A stretch of 64,000 nt of DNA from Paenibacillus oryzisoli (GTDB lineage Bacteria > Bacillota > Bacilli > Paenibacillales > NBRC-103111). The stretch covers positions 53,236-117,235 of the forward strand of contig NZ_LYPB01000080.1 in NCBI RefSeq assembly GCF_001653565.1, given 5' to 3'. Every line of letters starts with the position of its first letter. Position 1 is the first letter of the stretch. A program made the translations under genes and the position numbers. The notes beneath the pieces were generated by a model. The model did no database searches. It saw only the letters and a program-made list of their open reading frames with translations, and was not told the origin of the DNA. Positions 27,183-36,178 of this stretch are shown here, in pieces.

Positions 27183-28157
27183 ATGGACATTTCGGCTAGC
27201 AAGCGTAACACATTGTCTACAGTTGTCGTAAAAAAAGAAAATTATTTATTTAGATTAAAGAAAAATGCATCTAACCATTGGCAACTATATCTACTTATGC
27301 TTCTGCCGATTATTTATTTGATCATTTTCAAGTACGTGCCCATGTATGGCGCGCTGATTGCGTTCAAAAATTATCTTCCAACAAAAGGCGTATGGGGCAG
27401 CGATTGGGTAGGATTGAAGCATTTCGATCGCTTCTTTCACTCCTATGAATTCGTTCGTATTATGAAGAATACGGTCTTGCTCAGTATCTATAGCTTGTTT
27501 GCTGGGTTTCCTTTCCCGATCATACTGGCGCTCTCATTGAATTACGTCAATTCTCGTTTCTTTAAGAAATCTGTGCAAATGATTACTTATGCACCGCATT
27601 TTATTTCCGTCGTCGTTATGGTAGGTATTATTCTACAAATGATGGATCCACGGGTCGGACTTATTCAGAAGATTATGAAATTCATTGGACTACCCACCAT
27701 TAATTTCATGGGTATTCCGGAATGGTTTTCACATGTTTTTGTCTGGTCGGGTATTTGGCAGAATGTCGGATTTTCCTGCATCATTTACTTGGCAGCGCTT
27801 GCAGCCGTTGATCCTTCTCTTCATGAAGCTGCTGTAGTTGATGGCGCCAATAAAGTGCGGCGTATGTGGCACGTTGACTTGCCGGGCATTATGCCGGTAG
27901 CGGTCATTCTGCTCATCATGAACACGGGTCACGTACTGGATATTGGTTTCGAAAAGGTGTTGCTCCTGCAGAATCCGCTGAATATGAGCTCATCCGAGGT
28001 TATTGATACTTTTGTCTATAAAGTCGGATTGGCATCGACCGCAATTAATTATTCGTATTCGTCTGCCATTGGATTGTTTAAATCAGTGATTAATTTAATC
28101 CTGTTGGTTCTCGTTAATCGAATCGCTAGACAATTAGGACAAACCAGTTTGTGGTAA
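27183..28157 (+). CDS. Sugar ABC transporter permease, LplB-like
   Basis: A 324-residue membrane subunit with the family text MLLPIIYLIIFKYVPMYGALIAFKNY in helix one and the EAA loop LHEAAVVDGANKVRRMWHVDLPG. ATG 27183 is preceded by GGGAGGG; the longer frame from 27087 abuts the kinase stop but has no ribosome-binding site there. It is followed after 13 bases by its partner permease. ATPase not encoded nearby. Confidence 0.9.
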   Translation: MDISASKRNTLSTVVVKKENYLFRLKKNASNHWQLYLLMLLPIIYLIIFKYVPMYGALIAFKNYLPTKGVWGSDWVGLKHFDRFFHSYEFVRIMKNTVLLSIYSLFAGFPFPIILALSLNYVNSRFFKKSVQMITYAPHFISVVVMVGIILQMMDPRVGLIQKIMKFIGLPTINFMGIPEWFSHVFVWSGIWQNVGFSCIIYLAALAAVDPSLHEAAVVDGANKVRRMWHVDLPGIMPVAVILLIMNTGHVLDIGFEKVLLLQNPLNMSSSEVIDTFVYKVGLASTAINYSYSSAIGLFKSVINLILLVLVNRIARQLGQTSLW

Positions 28158-28170
28158 AGGAGGCACGTCA

Positions 28171-29064
28171 ATGACGGGAAGAATTAGAGAGAGTGCAGAT
28201 GACAGGATTTTTACAATACTGAATTACATTATTCTATTTATTTTTACAATTACGATTTTATATCCGTTGATCTACATTGTTAGTGCTTCTTTCAGTTCAT
28301 CCACTGCGGTTATTTCTGGCAAAGTCTGGTTGTATCCGATTGAGCCAACGCTTGCTGGGTATGAAGCGGTATTTAAACATCGGTTGATTATGTCGAGCTT
28401 CTTGAATTCCGTATTCTATACCGTCGTAGGAACAACGATTAATGTACTGTTTACACTCATTGCGGCGTACCCGCTTTCGCGGAAAGACTTTATGCCACGC
28501 AATGCCGTCATGGCGTTGTTCGTATTCACTATGATGTTTTCAGGCGGATTAATCCCTTCCTATCTGGTTGTGAAAGAGCTCGGGATGATCGATACCAGAT
28601 GGTCATTAATTATTCCTGGAGCACTAGGCGTCATGAATATGATCATTGCCCGCACCTATTTCCAAACGACTATTCCAGATGAATTGCTCGAAGCAGCTCA
28701 GATGGATGGCTGTAGTGATTTTACGTTTGTACGGAAGATCGTACTCCCTTTGTCAGGTCCAATCATTGCTGTGATTTCCTTGTTCTACGCCGTAGGGCAT
28801 TGGAATCAATACTTTAGCGCATTGCTCTATTTGAAACATCAGGAGTTGTACCCAATTCAATTGGTGTTAAGGGATATTTTGGTGCAAAACGAGGTCGACG
28901 CGTCGATGATAACCGACATAGCTGATCAAGCGGCAAGGGATGGTTTGCGGGAATTGTTGAAGTTTTCCCTTATCGTCGTTTCTACGCTGCCCGTGCTCAT
29001 CATTTATCCATTCATACAAAGGCATTTTGTCAAAGGCATGATGATTGGTTCATTAAAAGGCTAA
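28171..29064 (+). CDS. Sugar ABC transporter permease, LplC-like
   Basis: A 297-residue second membrane subunit with an EAA loop (LLEAAQMDGCSDFTFVRKIVLPL), about six hydrophobic segments and the C-terminus FVKGMMIGSLKG typical of LplC. AAAGGAGG precedes the ATG. It is similar to the permease at 1811, so the two loci are probably related by duplication or share a common ancestor. Confidence 0.9.
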   Translation: MTGRIRESADDRIFTILNYIILFIFTITILYPLIYIVSASFSSSTAVISGKVWLYPIEPTLAGYEAVFKHRLIMSSFLNSVFYTVVGTTINVLFTLIAAYPLSRKDFMPRNAVMALFVFTMMFSGGLIPSYLVVKELGMIDTRWSLIIPGALGVMNMIIARTYFQTTIPDELLEAAQMDGCSDFTFVRKIVLPLSGPIIAVISLFYAVGHWNQYFSALLYLKHQELYPIQLVLRDILVQNEVDASMITDIADQAARDGLRELLKFSLIVVSTLPVLIIYPFIQRHFVKGMMIGSLKG

Positions 29065-29078
29065 AGGGAGGTTTTTTC

Positions 29079-30725
29079 ATGAAAAGAGGGTTCCAAGTTT
29101 TAGCAGCAATCACGGCGACATCCTTAGTACTTCTAAGCGCATGTTCAGACGGTGGTTCTAAGGAGACGGCTAAACAGACAGACGCGATTGTTGATGATCA
29201 AGTAACACCAGCAGGCCAATTCCCGATCACGAAAGAAAAGACGACACTGAAAGTGATGGTCAAAGGCTCCAGTATTGTTGAAAATTTTGCAACGAACGAA
29301 TTTACGAAGTGGCTGGAAGAGAAAACGAACATTCATATTGATTGGGAAGTTGCTCCAGAAAAAACATTTGCAGAGAAGCTTAATGTTTCGCTCGCCAGTG
29401 GTGATTATCCAGACGTCTTATTGAATATGAATGTGACGCCTGTTCAGCAGTCGATCTATGGGAAAGATGGCGTATTTATTCCACTGAATCCCTATATCGA
29501 TAAATATGGTATTGAGATGAAAAGAATGTTCGAACAGGTTACCTATGTCAAAGATTTGATTACGATGCCTGACGGTAAAATCTATTCCGTACCGCAGGTG
29601 AATGATTGCTATCATTGTTCACTTGGTCAGAAAATGTGGATTTATAAACCATGGCTGGATAAACTCGGCTTGAAAATGCCAGAAACGACGGAAGAATTTT
29701 ATCAAGTCCTCAAAGCTTTCAAAGAAAAAGACCCTAACGGAAACGGGAAAGCAGATGAGATCCCGCTGGTTGGTGCAACGAATGGGCCATCTTCGACGTT
29801 AGACTTATTCTTGCCTAGTGCTTTTATTGAGAAGGATTTCAATCTCCGCTTTGTGAAAGATGGGAAGGTTCAACTTGCCTTTAATCAACCGGAGTGGAAA
29901 GAAGCGCTGAAGTACATGAATAAATTGTTTGCTGAAGGTCTAATCTCACCACAGACGTTTACGCAAGATAGAAACCAACTGAAACAAATGGGGATGAATC
30001 CAGAAATTTCAATATTGGGTGCAATTGCTTCACAAAATCAAACGGTGTTTGTCGAAGTGGATAACGCGCGATTCAAAGATTATGTTTCCGTGCCTCCGCT
30101 CAAAGGGCCAACAGGCATACGTTCCACAGCCTACAATCCTTATGCCGTTTCAGCAGGTCAATACGTTGTAACGAATAAAGCAGCAAATCCTGCTGCGGCA
30201 TTCCGCATGGCGGATTTGCTGCTTTCGGAAGAAGCGACACTGCGGAGTACGCAAGGTCGTCCAGATCAAGAATGGGTACGTCCCGCTCAAGGCGAGCTTG
30301 GCGTGAACGGGAAACAAGCGGTATGGAAACCGATTGCCACATTCGGCAAGCTGCAAAATATCCACTGGGCACAGGCAGGTCCATCTCTCAGAACGAACGA
30401 ATTACGATTAAGCGTGGCAGCGGATCCGAAAAACTCGCTTGAACTTGTTCTGTATAATGAAACGAAAAAGTACGAACCATTCGGAACGAATCCAAGCAAA
30501 ATTGTACCGCCATTATTCTTCACCAACGAACAGGCTGAAGAGCTTTCAACGCTGGAGAAGACATTGACGGATTATAGAACTGAATTTTTCGCCAAGACCG
30601 TTACAGGCTCATTGGATGTTGAGAAGGAATGGAACAACTACTTGAGCACGTTGGATAAAATGAACATTAAACGCTACTTGGAAATTTATCAGCATGCGTA
30701 TGACCAATTTAAAGCCAAGAAATAG
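29079..30725 (+). CDS. Extracellular solute-binding lipoprotein, LplA-like
   Basis: A 548-residue lipoprotein. The signal peptide ends in lipobox LLSAC, and the mature protein has a family-1 carbohydrate-binding fold (TNEFTKWLEEKTNIHIDW, ASGDYPDVLLNMNV, NGKADEIPLV). It delivers sugars to the two permeases just upstream (spacing 14 bases behind the second permease). GGGAGG precedes the ATG. The binding-protein gene comes last here but first in the locus at the start of the window. Its ligand is probably an oligosaccharide released by the enzymes around it. Confidence 0.92.
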   Translation: MKRGFQVLAAITATSLVLLSACSDGGSKETAKQTDAIVDDQVTPAGQFPITKEKTTLKVMVKGSSIVENFATNEFTKWLEEKTNIHIDWEVAPEKTFAEKLNVSLASGDYPDVLLNMNVTPVQQSIYGKDGVFIPLNPYIDKYGIEMKRMFEQVTYVKDLITMPDGKIYSVPQVNDCYHCSLGQKMWIYKPWLDKLGLKMPETTEEFYQVLKAFKEKDPNGNGKADEIPLVGATNGPSSTLDLFLPSAFIEKDFNLRFVKDGKVQLAFNQPEWKEALKYMNKLFAEGLISPQTFTQDRNQLKQMGMNPEISILGAIASQNQTVFVEVDNARFKDYVSVPPLKGPTGIRSTAYNPYAVSAGQYVVTNKAANPAAAFRMADLLLSEEATLRSTQGRPDQEWVRPAQGELGVNGKQAVWKPIATFGKLQNIHWAQAGPSLRTNELRLSVAADPKNSLELVLYNETKKYEPFGTNPSKIVPPLFFTNEQAEELSTLEKTLTDYRTEFFAKTVTGSLDVEKEWNNYLSTLDKMNIKRYLEIYQHAYDQFKAKK

Positions 30726-30756
30726 ATGACATCGCAATCATACTGAATGATGTCGT
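30726..30756 (+). other. Stem-loop between binding-protein and sulfatase genes
   Basis: ATGACATC (30726-30733), 15-base loop, GATGTCGT (30749-30756), no T-tract. It could stabilise the upstream mRNA rather than terminate. Confidence 0.4.
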
Positions 30757-30775
30757 ATAGGAGTGAGTGTTTAAC

Positions 30776-32191
30776 ATGAAAGAAGAGATAAGTCTAACGG
30801 ATTTAGCAAAACGACCCCATGTCGTATTCCTCATTGCAGACGATCATCGCGGTGAGGCTATCGGAGCTTTCGGCAATGAAGCTGTGCAGACACCTGTGCT
30901 GGACTCGCTGGTTGTCAGCGGGACAGCATGTCGGAATACGCATATATTCGGTGCCCTCACCGGAGCGGTTTGTGCGCCGAGCAGAGCATGCGTCCATACC
31001 GGCATTCCGCTCTTCCGAGCGACGATCGGCAAGGACATGAGAAACCGAGAACATTCGAGCGTAATTCGCTCGGATGTTCGTCTTATGGCAGAGACGATGC
31101 GCGATGCGGGATATCACACACATGCGGTCGGCAAATGGCATAACGATAAGGCAAGCCTCTCCCGGAGTTTCGAAGGGGGAGATAAGCTGCATTTTCACGG
31201 GATGAGCGATCATAACCAGGTTCCTGTGTTTGATTATGACCCGACCGGTGTGTATCCGAAGGAAAATGAATATATGGAACATACGTTCTCGACGGCGTTA
31301 TTTTCCAATGCAGCTCTCAACTTCATTGAGGATTATCAAGAGAACAAGCCATTTTTCCTCTATGTCGCTTATACAGCCCCTCATGATCCACGTATCGCGC
31401 CTGAGCCTTATGCGAGTATGTATAAGAAGTCAGACATCACGCTGCCTCCGAACTTTGCGCCTGAGCATCCCTTCGATACTGGGGATATGGTTGTACGCGA
31501 CGAGAAACTTGCAGGATGGCCGAGGGAAGAGGACGAAATTCGGCAGCATATGGCCGATTATTACGGCATGATAACCCACTTGGACGCGCAAATTGGCAGA
31601 GTCATCGATGCACTGAAGGCCAAGGGGATCTATGACAATACACTGATTGTGTATACAGCGGATCATGGCTTGGCGGTTGGACAACATGGATTAATGGGCA
31701 AACAAAACCTTTACGAACACAGCGTGCGAATCCCGCTTATTTTCCGAGGTCCAGGTGTTCCTGCAGGTAAGGAACTGCAAGCACTTGCTAGTAATATCGA
31801 TATTTTCCCAACGGTTGCCGGGTTATGCAATGTTGATTTGCCAGAGGAAACCGAAGGGATATCGCTGCATCCCCATATATGTGGAGAGAGCGATGGCGTC
31901 CGCGGTATTGTTGCCTCTGTGTATCGAGATTTGCAGCGAATGGTAACCGACGGGCGGTGGAAGTTGATTCGCTATTTTCGTTCGCCTATCACGAACACAG
32001 GGTCGGAGCGCATCCAGTTATTTGATCTGCTGAATGACCCCTGGGAAACGAATGATTTGTCAGGGGATCCTTCACAGATTGCGAATATCGAGCGACTTGC
32101 ATCAGAACTAACTTCATGGATGCAGGCAAGCGGTGATATTTTGCAAGATAAGAACGTAATTCCTGTTAGCGTGGGGACGGAAGGTGAATGA
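30776..32191 (+). CDS. Type I sulfatase (formylglycine-dependent)
   Basis: A 471-residue alkaline-phosphatase-superfamily sulfatase. It has the metal-binding start HVVFLIADDHRGE and the active-site CxPSR motif CAPSRACVHTG with Cys66, which must be converted to formylglycine. Later come TADHGLAVGQHGLMGKQNLYEH and RIPLIF. No export signal is visible, so it should act on sulfated sugars inside the cell. The maturase (anaerobic SME type or FGE) is not in the window. ATG 30776 sits 12 bases behind GGAG; GTG 30767 is an alternative. It overlaps the next gene's longest frame. Confidence 0.92.
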   Translation: MKEEISLTDLAKRPHVVFLIADDHRGEAIGAFGNEAVQTPVLDSLVVSGTACRNTHIFGALTGAVCAPSRACVHTGIPLFRATIGKDMRNREHSSVIRSDVRLMAETMRDAGYHTHAVGKWHNDKASLSRSFEGGDKLHFHGMSDHNQVPVFDYDPTGVYPKENEYMEHTFSTALFSNAALNFIEDYQENKPFFLYVAYTAPHDPRIAPEPYASMYKKSDITLPPNFAPEHPFDTGDMVVRDEKLAGWPREEDEIRQHMADYYGMITHLDAQIGRVIDALKAKGIYDNTLIVYTADHGLAVGQHGLMGKQNLYEHSVRIPLIFRGPGVPAGKELQALASNIDIFPTVAGLCNVDLPEETEGISLHPHICGESDGVRGIVASVYRDLQRMVTDGRWKLIRYFRSPITNTGSERIQLFDLLNDPWETNDLSGDPSQIANIERLASELTSWMQASGDILQDKNVIPVSVGTEGE

Positions 32192-32195
32192 CAGC

Positions 32196-33188
32196 ATGCA
32201 AACCATTGAACTCAATAACGCATGGTTTCGAGGTGCCGTTTCCATAGAAACGAATGAAACCGGCATCCGACCATGGCGTTTACCTCACGATCGACTTAAC
32301 TTATTTGCAGCTCAAGTCGTGCAGAGAGCAGGGGATGCAGCAGGGGTAAGATTAGCGTTCTTAACTGACTCTACATGTGTGGAACTGTGTGTCTCAAAGT
32401 CAGATCAAGATAGGCAATTCGATCTAGTTGTCGAAGGCGTACTAAGCGAAACCGTGATCCTCCTTATAGGGGATGAAGTTTGTCTATTTACAAACTTACC
32501 TGACAGATTGAAGAGGGTTGAGATCTATTTTACGCAAAATGCTGCCGTCAACGTAAAAACGTTAAAGGTCAAGGATGGGGCATCGACTATGCCTGCGCCT
32601 AACAATCAACCGCGGTGGATTACATACGGCAGCTCCATCACTCAATGCAGCACAGCGGAGAGTCCCTCTCAAACGTGGCCGGCAATCGTTGCGCGTCACA
32701 AAGGTTGGGACCTTACCTGCTTGGGGTTTGCGGGACAGTGTCATGTGGAACCCATGGTTGCACGCGTCATTCGGGATCTGCCAGCAGACATTATTTCCTT
32801 GTGTCTCGGCATTAATGTGATGGGTGGCAATACGTTAAATCTTCGAACATTTCGATCTGCCATCTTTGGCATGATATCGATTATTCGGGAGAAGCATGGT
32901 GATACGCCTATCTTTGTAATTTCTCCTATCTATTGTCCTCATAGGGAGACGGATGCGAACGTAATAGGAATGAATCTGGTTATCATGAGGCAAGAGATCC
33001 AAGAAGCGGTGGATATCCTCACGTCTTATGGGGATGCGAATCTTATTTATGTGGACGGATTGGACATTATGGGTGAAGCGTATGTAGAGCATCTCCCAGA
33101 TCACCTGCATCCGAGTGCAGAAGGTTACAAAATGATGGCGAATCGGATGCTGAGTAAATTAAGTGATAGGAGTCATACGAATGGTTAG
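32196..33188 (+). CDS. SGNH/GDSL-family hydrolase with N-terminal beta-sandwich domain
   Basis: A 330-residue protein. About 140 residues of beta-rich N-terminal region precede an SGNH domain. The nucleophile is Ser147 in YGSSITQCS, with GFAGQCHVEP, LGINVMGG (Asn) and DHLHPSAEG (Asp and His). The two-part architecture resembles CE2-type carbohydrate esterases. It probably removes acyl groups from a glycan. ATG 32196, about 9 bases behind GGAAGG, was preferred over GTG 32184. It sits in a putative operon with sulfatase and dehydrogenase genes. Confidence 0.85.
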   Translation: MQTIELNNAWFRGAVSIETNETGIRPWRLPHDRLNLFAAQVVQRAGDAAGVRLAFLTDSTCVELCVSKSDQDRQFDLVVEGVLSETVILLIGDEVCLFTNLPDRLKRVEIYFTQNAAVNVKTLKVKDGASTMPAPNNQPRWITYGSSITQCSTAESPSQTWPAIVARHKGWDLTCLGFAGQCHVEPMVARVIRDLPADIISLCLGINVMGGNTLNLRTFRSAIFGMISIIREKHGDTPIFVISPIYCPHRETDANVIGMNLVIMRQEIQEAVDILTSYGDANLIYVDGLDIMGEAYVEHLPDHLHPSAEGYKMMANRMLSKLSDRSHTNG

Positions 33189-34215
33189 AAAAATGTCGGT
33201 TCCACCGATGCAACTTGTCGAGTATGATGGCGAGGGTACGCAGTTATGCGCGGTGGTGGAAGAGATTGGGAATATCACATTAAAGAGAGCTCTAATCCCC
33301 GAGCCTGCCGAAGGGGAAGTACGCGTAAAAGTGAAGTGGGTTGGCATATGCGGGAGTGATGTCGAGGTATTCCGTGGGGCACGCGAGCCGGAGTTTGTCT
33401 CCTATCCAACACGGCTTGGGCATGAAGTTGCTGGGGTTATCGATAAAGTAGGACCGAACGTGATCGGTTTAAAGGTGGGAGACCCCGTTGCCCTGCGCTA
33501 CATATGGGGGGCCTTTGCGGAATATGTTTGCTGTACGCCTTTTTCTGTCAAAGTCTTGTCACAGTCCCTGCCGCTCATTGAAGGTTCGCTTATTGAAGTC
33601 CTTCCTGGCATTATTCATGCAGCAGAGCTTGGCGATATTTCTCCTCACAAAAATGTCCTAATTACCGGACAAGGCGTTAGTGGTCTAGTGATGACACAGA
33701 TCGTAAGCTTGTATAGTCCACGTAATCTTGTCGTAACGGATCTGTTCGATGAGAAGCTGGAACTAGCCCGTAAGTATGGGGCGACACACACATACAAGTT
33801 ACCCTCGTCGGACACGAATACGATGGACATTGTAGGCAAAGACTTCCCGGATGGCTTCGATGTTGTCATTCCTTGCTTGCTTGAAGGGGATGGAATGGTT
33901 GACGCTATTGATGCGGCTTCCCAGAATGGCCGTATTATCATGTACGGGTGTATTGGGACATGCCATAAGCCGGTCGATTTCTTCAAAGTTCATAAGAAGA
34001 GACTAGACATCCTATCCACCGAGCCGAAGCGAGATATTGACAATCGTCATTATTTCGATAGAGGGCTCCAGCTTGTCCTGGATGGTTTGGTTAATACGGA
34101 GGAAATGATTACGCATGTCGTTCATTTGAGCAACATTGCCGAAGCGTTCAAGCTACGCAATGAGCATAAAGGGAACACGATTCATGTCATGATTGATTGT
34201 GAAACCAATGGTTAA
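33181..34215 (+). CDS. Zinc-dependent alcohol dehydrogenase family (MDR) protein
   Basis: A 344-residue oxidoreductase of the medium-chain family. Catalytic zinc ligands are visible: Cys in GICGSD, His-Glu in GHEVAG and Glu in LIEVLPGIIHA. The nucleotide-binding GQGVSGLV motif follows. The four-Cys structural-zinc lobe that normally follows GDPV is missing; the text goes straight to GAFAEYV. It probably oxidises a sugar or polyol. ATG 33181 follows GATAGGAG and overlaps the preceding gene by 8 bases, suggesting translational coupling. Confidence 0.88.
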   Translation: MVRKMSVPPMQLVEYDGEGTQLCAVVEEIGNITLKRALIPEPAEGEVRVKVKWVGICGSDVEVFRGAREPEFVSYPTRLGHEVAGVIDKVGPNVIGLKVGDPVALRYIWGAFAEYVCCTPFSVKVLSQSLPLIEGSLIEVLPGIIHAAELGDISPHKNVLITGQGVSGLVMTQIVSLYSPRNLVVTDLFDEKLELARKYGATHTYKLPSSDTNTMDIVGKDFPDGFDVVIPCLLEGDGMVDAIDAASQNGRIIMYGCIGTCHKPVDFFKVHKKRLDILSTEPKRDIDNRHYFDRGLQLVLDGLVNTEEMITHVVHLSNIAEAFKLRNEHKGNTIHVMIDCETNG

Positions 34216-34258
34216 TGATGTTATTCTTTAAGAAAACAACAATGATCATCATGCAACG

Positions 34259-34287
34259 GGCTGCCGGCACATTCGGCAGTCTTTTTT
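34259..34287 (+). terminator. Terminator of the glycan-utilisation locus
   Basis: GGCTGCCG, loop, CGGCAGTC (one G:U) followed by six T residues. It ends the run of genes 24259-34215. Confidence 0.8.
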
Positions 34288-34426
34288 CATTAAACGGGCA
34301 AATGAACACTACACGAGAATGAAACTTTCACATTTTAAAAACGTATTAAGTTGTAAAAAATTTCAAACGTAGTCTAACGTTGAGCCGTGAATCTCGAATC
34401 GAATCAACAACTAGGAGAAGATGTAC

Positions 34427-35107
34427 ATGTTTCTAGATTGGAAACAAGCTGAGGAAGCATTGAAGGATGTTGAGATTGTTGGTTATGAGAACAATAAACC
34501 TGTTTCCGTCATTCGGCATTCCGAAGATTTGCGTTGTCTAGGCATTGGGACAGATGCAGCGGTCTTTTATTGCGCGTACACACCTGATTATGCATATAAA
34601 GTTTACTCGGATAAAGCTTTGGAGAAAAAGGATGTGGAAGCAGGTATATACGAACGTTTAACGGGATCTCAGTATTTCCCCCGATGTTATGGAACTGGAC
34701 CCAATTATTTGGTATTAAGTTATGAGAAGGGTGTTACCTTATTCGATTGTCTTCTGCAAGGTATCTCAGTTCCAACACAAGCCATCAAAGATATAGAGGA
34801 AGCTCGCGAATTCGTTCGAAGTCAGGGACTGAACCCAAGGGACATTCATTTGAAAAACGTACTTTTGCACGAAGGTAGAGGCAAAGTTCTTGATGTATCG
34901 GAATATGTCAAAGAAGGCAGCGACAATCGATGGGAGCACTTAGTGTGGGCATATACGCATTTTTATCATCTTCTTAACGATGTTCAAGTGCCATTGTGGA
35001 TCTTGGAAACAATAACGAATTGGTATAACCGTATCGATACAGCAAATTTTCGGATTGAAGACTTTTCGAAACGAGTGAGTCGGCTTTTTCTAGGGGAACG
35101 CAAATAA
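34427..35107 (+). CDS. Small protein-kinase-like protein, YrzF-like
   Basis: A 226-residue protein with a shortened kinase fold. It has AYKVYSDKALEKK (predicted ATP-contacting Lys), LVLSYEKGVTLFDCL (hinge), NPRDIHLKNVLL as the catalytic loop in place of HRDxKxxN, and VLDVSEYV in place of DFG. Such compact kinases (YrzF/RIO-like) occur in Bacillus. The kinase activity is plausible but not certain. ATG 34427 sits 8 bases behind AGGAGA. Its partner is unknown. Confidence 0.72.
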   Translation: MFLDWKQAEEALKDVEIVGYENNKPVSVIRHSEDLRCLGIGTDAAVFYCAYTPDYAYKVYSDKALEKKDVEAGIYERLTGSQYFPRCYGTGPNYLVLSYEKGVTLFDCLLQGISVPTQAIKDIEEAREFVRSQGLNPRDIHLKNVLLHEGRGKVLDVSEYVKEGSDNRWEHLVWAYTHFYHLLNDVQVPLWILETITNWYNRIDTANFRIEDFSKRVSRLFLGERK

Positions 35108-35250
35108 CAGATGAATTCTGAATAAAAGTTCTATGTAGGAAGAAGATGTTTCCATTGTGAGAATGTGCTAATATATGGATAGGGCAACTTTGTGCTCTGC
35201 CTTTCCAAGCTCTCTGTGATATCCAAACCATTAATTCGGGAGGTAATAAT

Positions 35251-35412
35251 ATGGATGATTATTTTTTGGTTAAAGACGGACGAATTGTACGCTGGGACGG
35301 GCTTACATTAGGGGGGACTAAAATCCTCGCCGACGAGCTTGTAGAATCCTTTGGACGTAAGGCTCTTGAAGAAATTGAACGGTTTGGATTCTTTACTATT
35401 AAGAAATCTTAA
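35251..35412 (+). CDS. 53-residue conserved-looking small protein, unlisted
   Basis: ATG 35251 is preceded by GGGAGG with 7 bases spacing. It encodes a compact, acidic/basic mixed 53-residue protein (MDDYFLVKDGRIVRWDGL, then ADELVESFGRKALEEIERFG) with a clear terminator 30 bases after its stop. Its own extended -10 (TGCTAATAT at 35166) may lie upstream. No family is recognised. Codon use looks coding. Confidence 0.6.
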   Translation: MDDYFLVKDGRIVRWDGLTLGGTKILADELVESFGRKALEEIERFGFFTIKKS

Positions 35413-35442
35413 CAATAAACGGAAAGAACAATAACTTTAAAC

Positions 35443-35467
35443 AAAGCCGCGTGCAACGCGGCTTTTT
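35443..35467 (+). terminator. Terminator after the small ORF
   Basis: AAAGCCGCGT, loop GCA, ACGCGGCTTT then TT: a perfect 10-bp stem and T-tract. Confidence 0.85.
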
Positions 35468-35534
35468 ATTATGACATTAGATGACATATTCGAGGTCTAT
35501 ACTAAGGGTAGATCAACGAAGGGAGCTGCAACTC

Positions 35535-36083
35535 TTGAAACGAAAAATAATATTAGATTTAGCCGTAACGTTAGATGGTTTTATTGAAGGGAAAAATGGG
35601 GAAGTAGATTGGTGTATCATGGACCCTGATATGGGATTTGTTGATTTCTTGCACCAAATTGATACCATCTTGTACGGTAGAAAGAGCTATGATTTATGGG
35701 GACAATTCACACCTGAGATGGAACAAACTGATGACGATCACGAAATGTGGAACTTAGTTCATAGTAAAGATAAGTATGTTTTTTCAAGAACGCAACAAGC
35801 CGCTGATGATAAAGCAATTTACATTCATGATCATATTACTGAAGAAGTAACGAAATTAAAGAATAAACCAGGAAGAGACATTTGGCTCTATGGCGGAGGG
35901 AGCCTGATTACAACTTTTATAAATTTAGGACTCGTTGATGAGTTTCGATTATCAGTTCACCCCGTTATTCTGGGAGAAGGCAAACCGTTGTTTACTGATA
36001 TTAAACAGAGATTGAATTTAGAATTAGTGAATACGAGAACATTCTCTTCCGGGGTTGTGCAAATGGTCTATCGATTGAGATAA
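35535..36083 (+). CDS. Dihydrofolate-reductase family protein (RibD C-terminal-like)
   Basis: A 182-residue NADPH-dependent reductase-like protein. The N-terminal IILDLAVTLDGFIEG, the LYGRKSYDLWG loop and the ending DIWLYGGGSLITTFINLGLVDEFRLSVHPVILGEGKPLF are typical of the RibD-C/DHFR superfamily. TTG 35535 is 10 bases behind GAAGGGAG; the longer frame starting at 35481 has no better site. A terminator follows at 36092. Substrate unknown; folate or riboflavin precursor reduction is only a family possibility. Confidence 0.85.
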   Translation: MKRKIILDLAVTLDGFIEGKNGEVDWCIMDPDMGFVDFLHQIDTILYGRKSYDLWGQFTPEMEQTDDDHEMWNLVHSKDKYVFSRTQQAADDKAIYIHDHITEEVTKLKNKPGRDIWLYGGGSLITTFINLGLVDEFRLSVHPVILGEGKPLFTDIKQRLNLELVNTRTFSSGVVQMVYRLR

Positions 36084-36091
36084 TTTGAGTG

Positions 36092-36116
36092 GGGCTGCCA
36101 GATGGCAGCCCTTTTT
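36092..36116 (+). terminator. Terminator after the DHFR-like gene
   Basis: GGGCTGCC, loop AGAT, GGCAGCCC, then TTTTT. Confidence 0.88.
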
Positions 36117-36178
36117 GGATTCAAAAATGAAATCATGATAAAATTTACATATGGAATATTTTGAGAAGGAGACTAATC

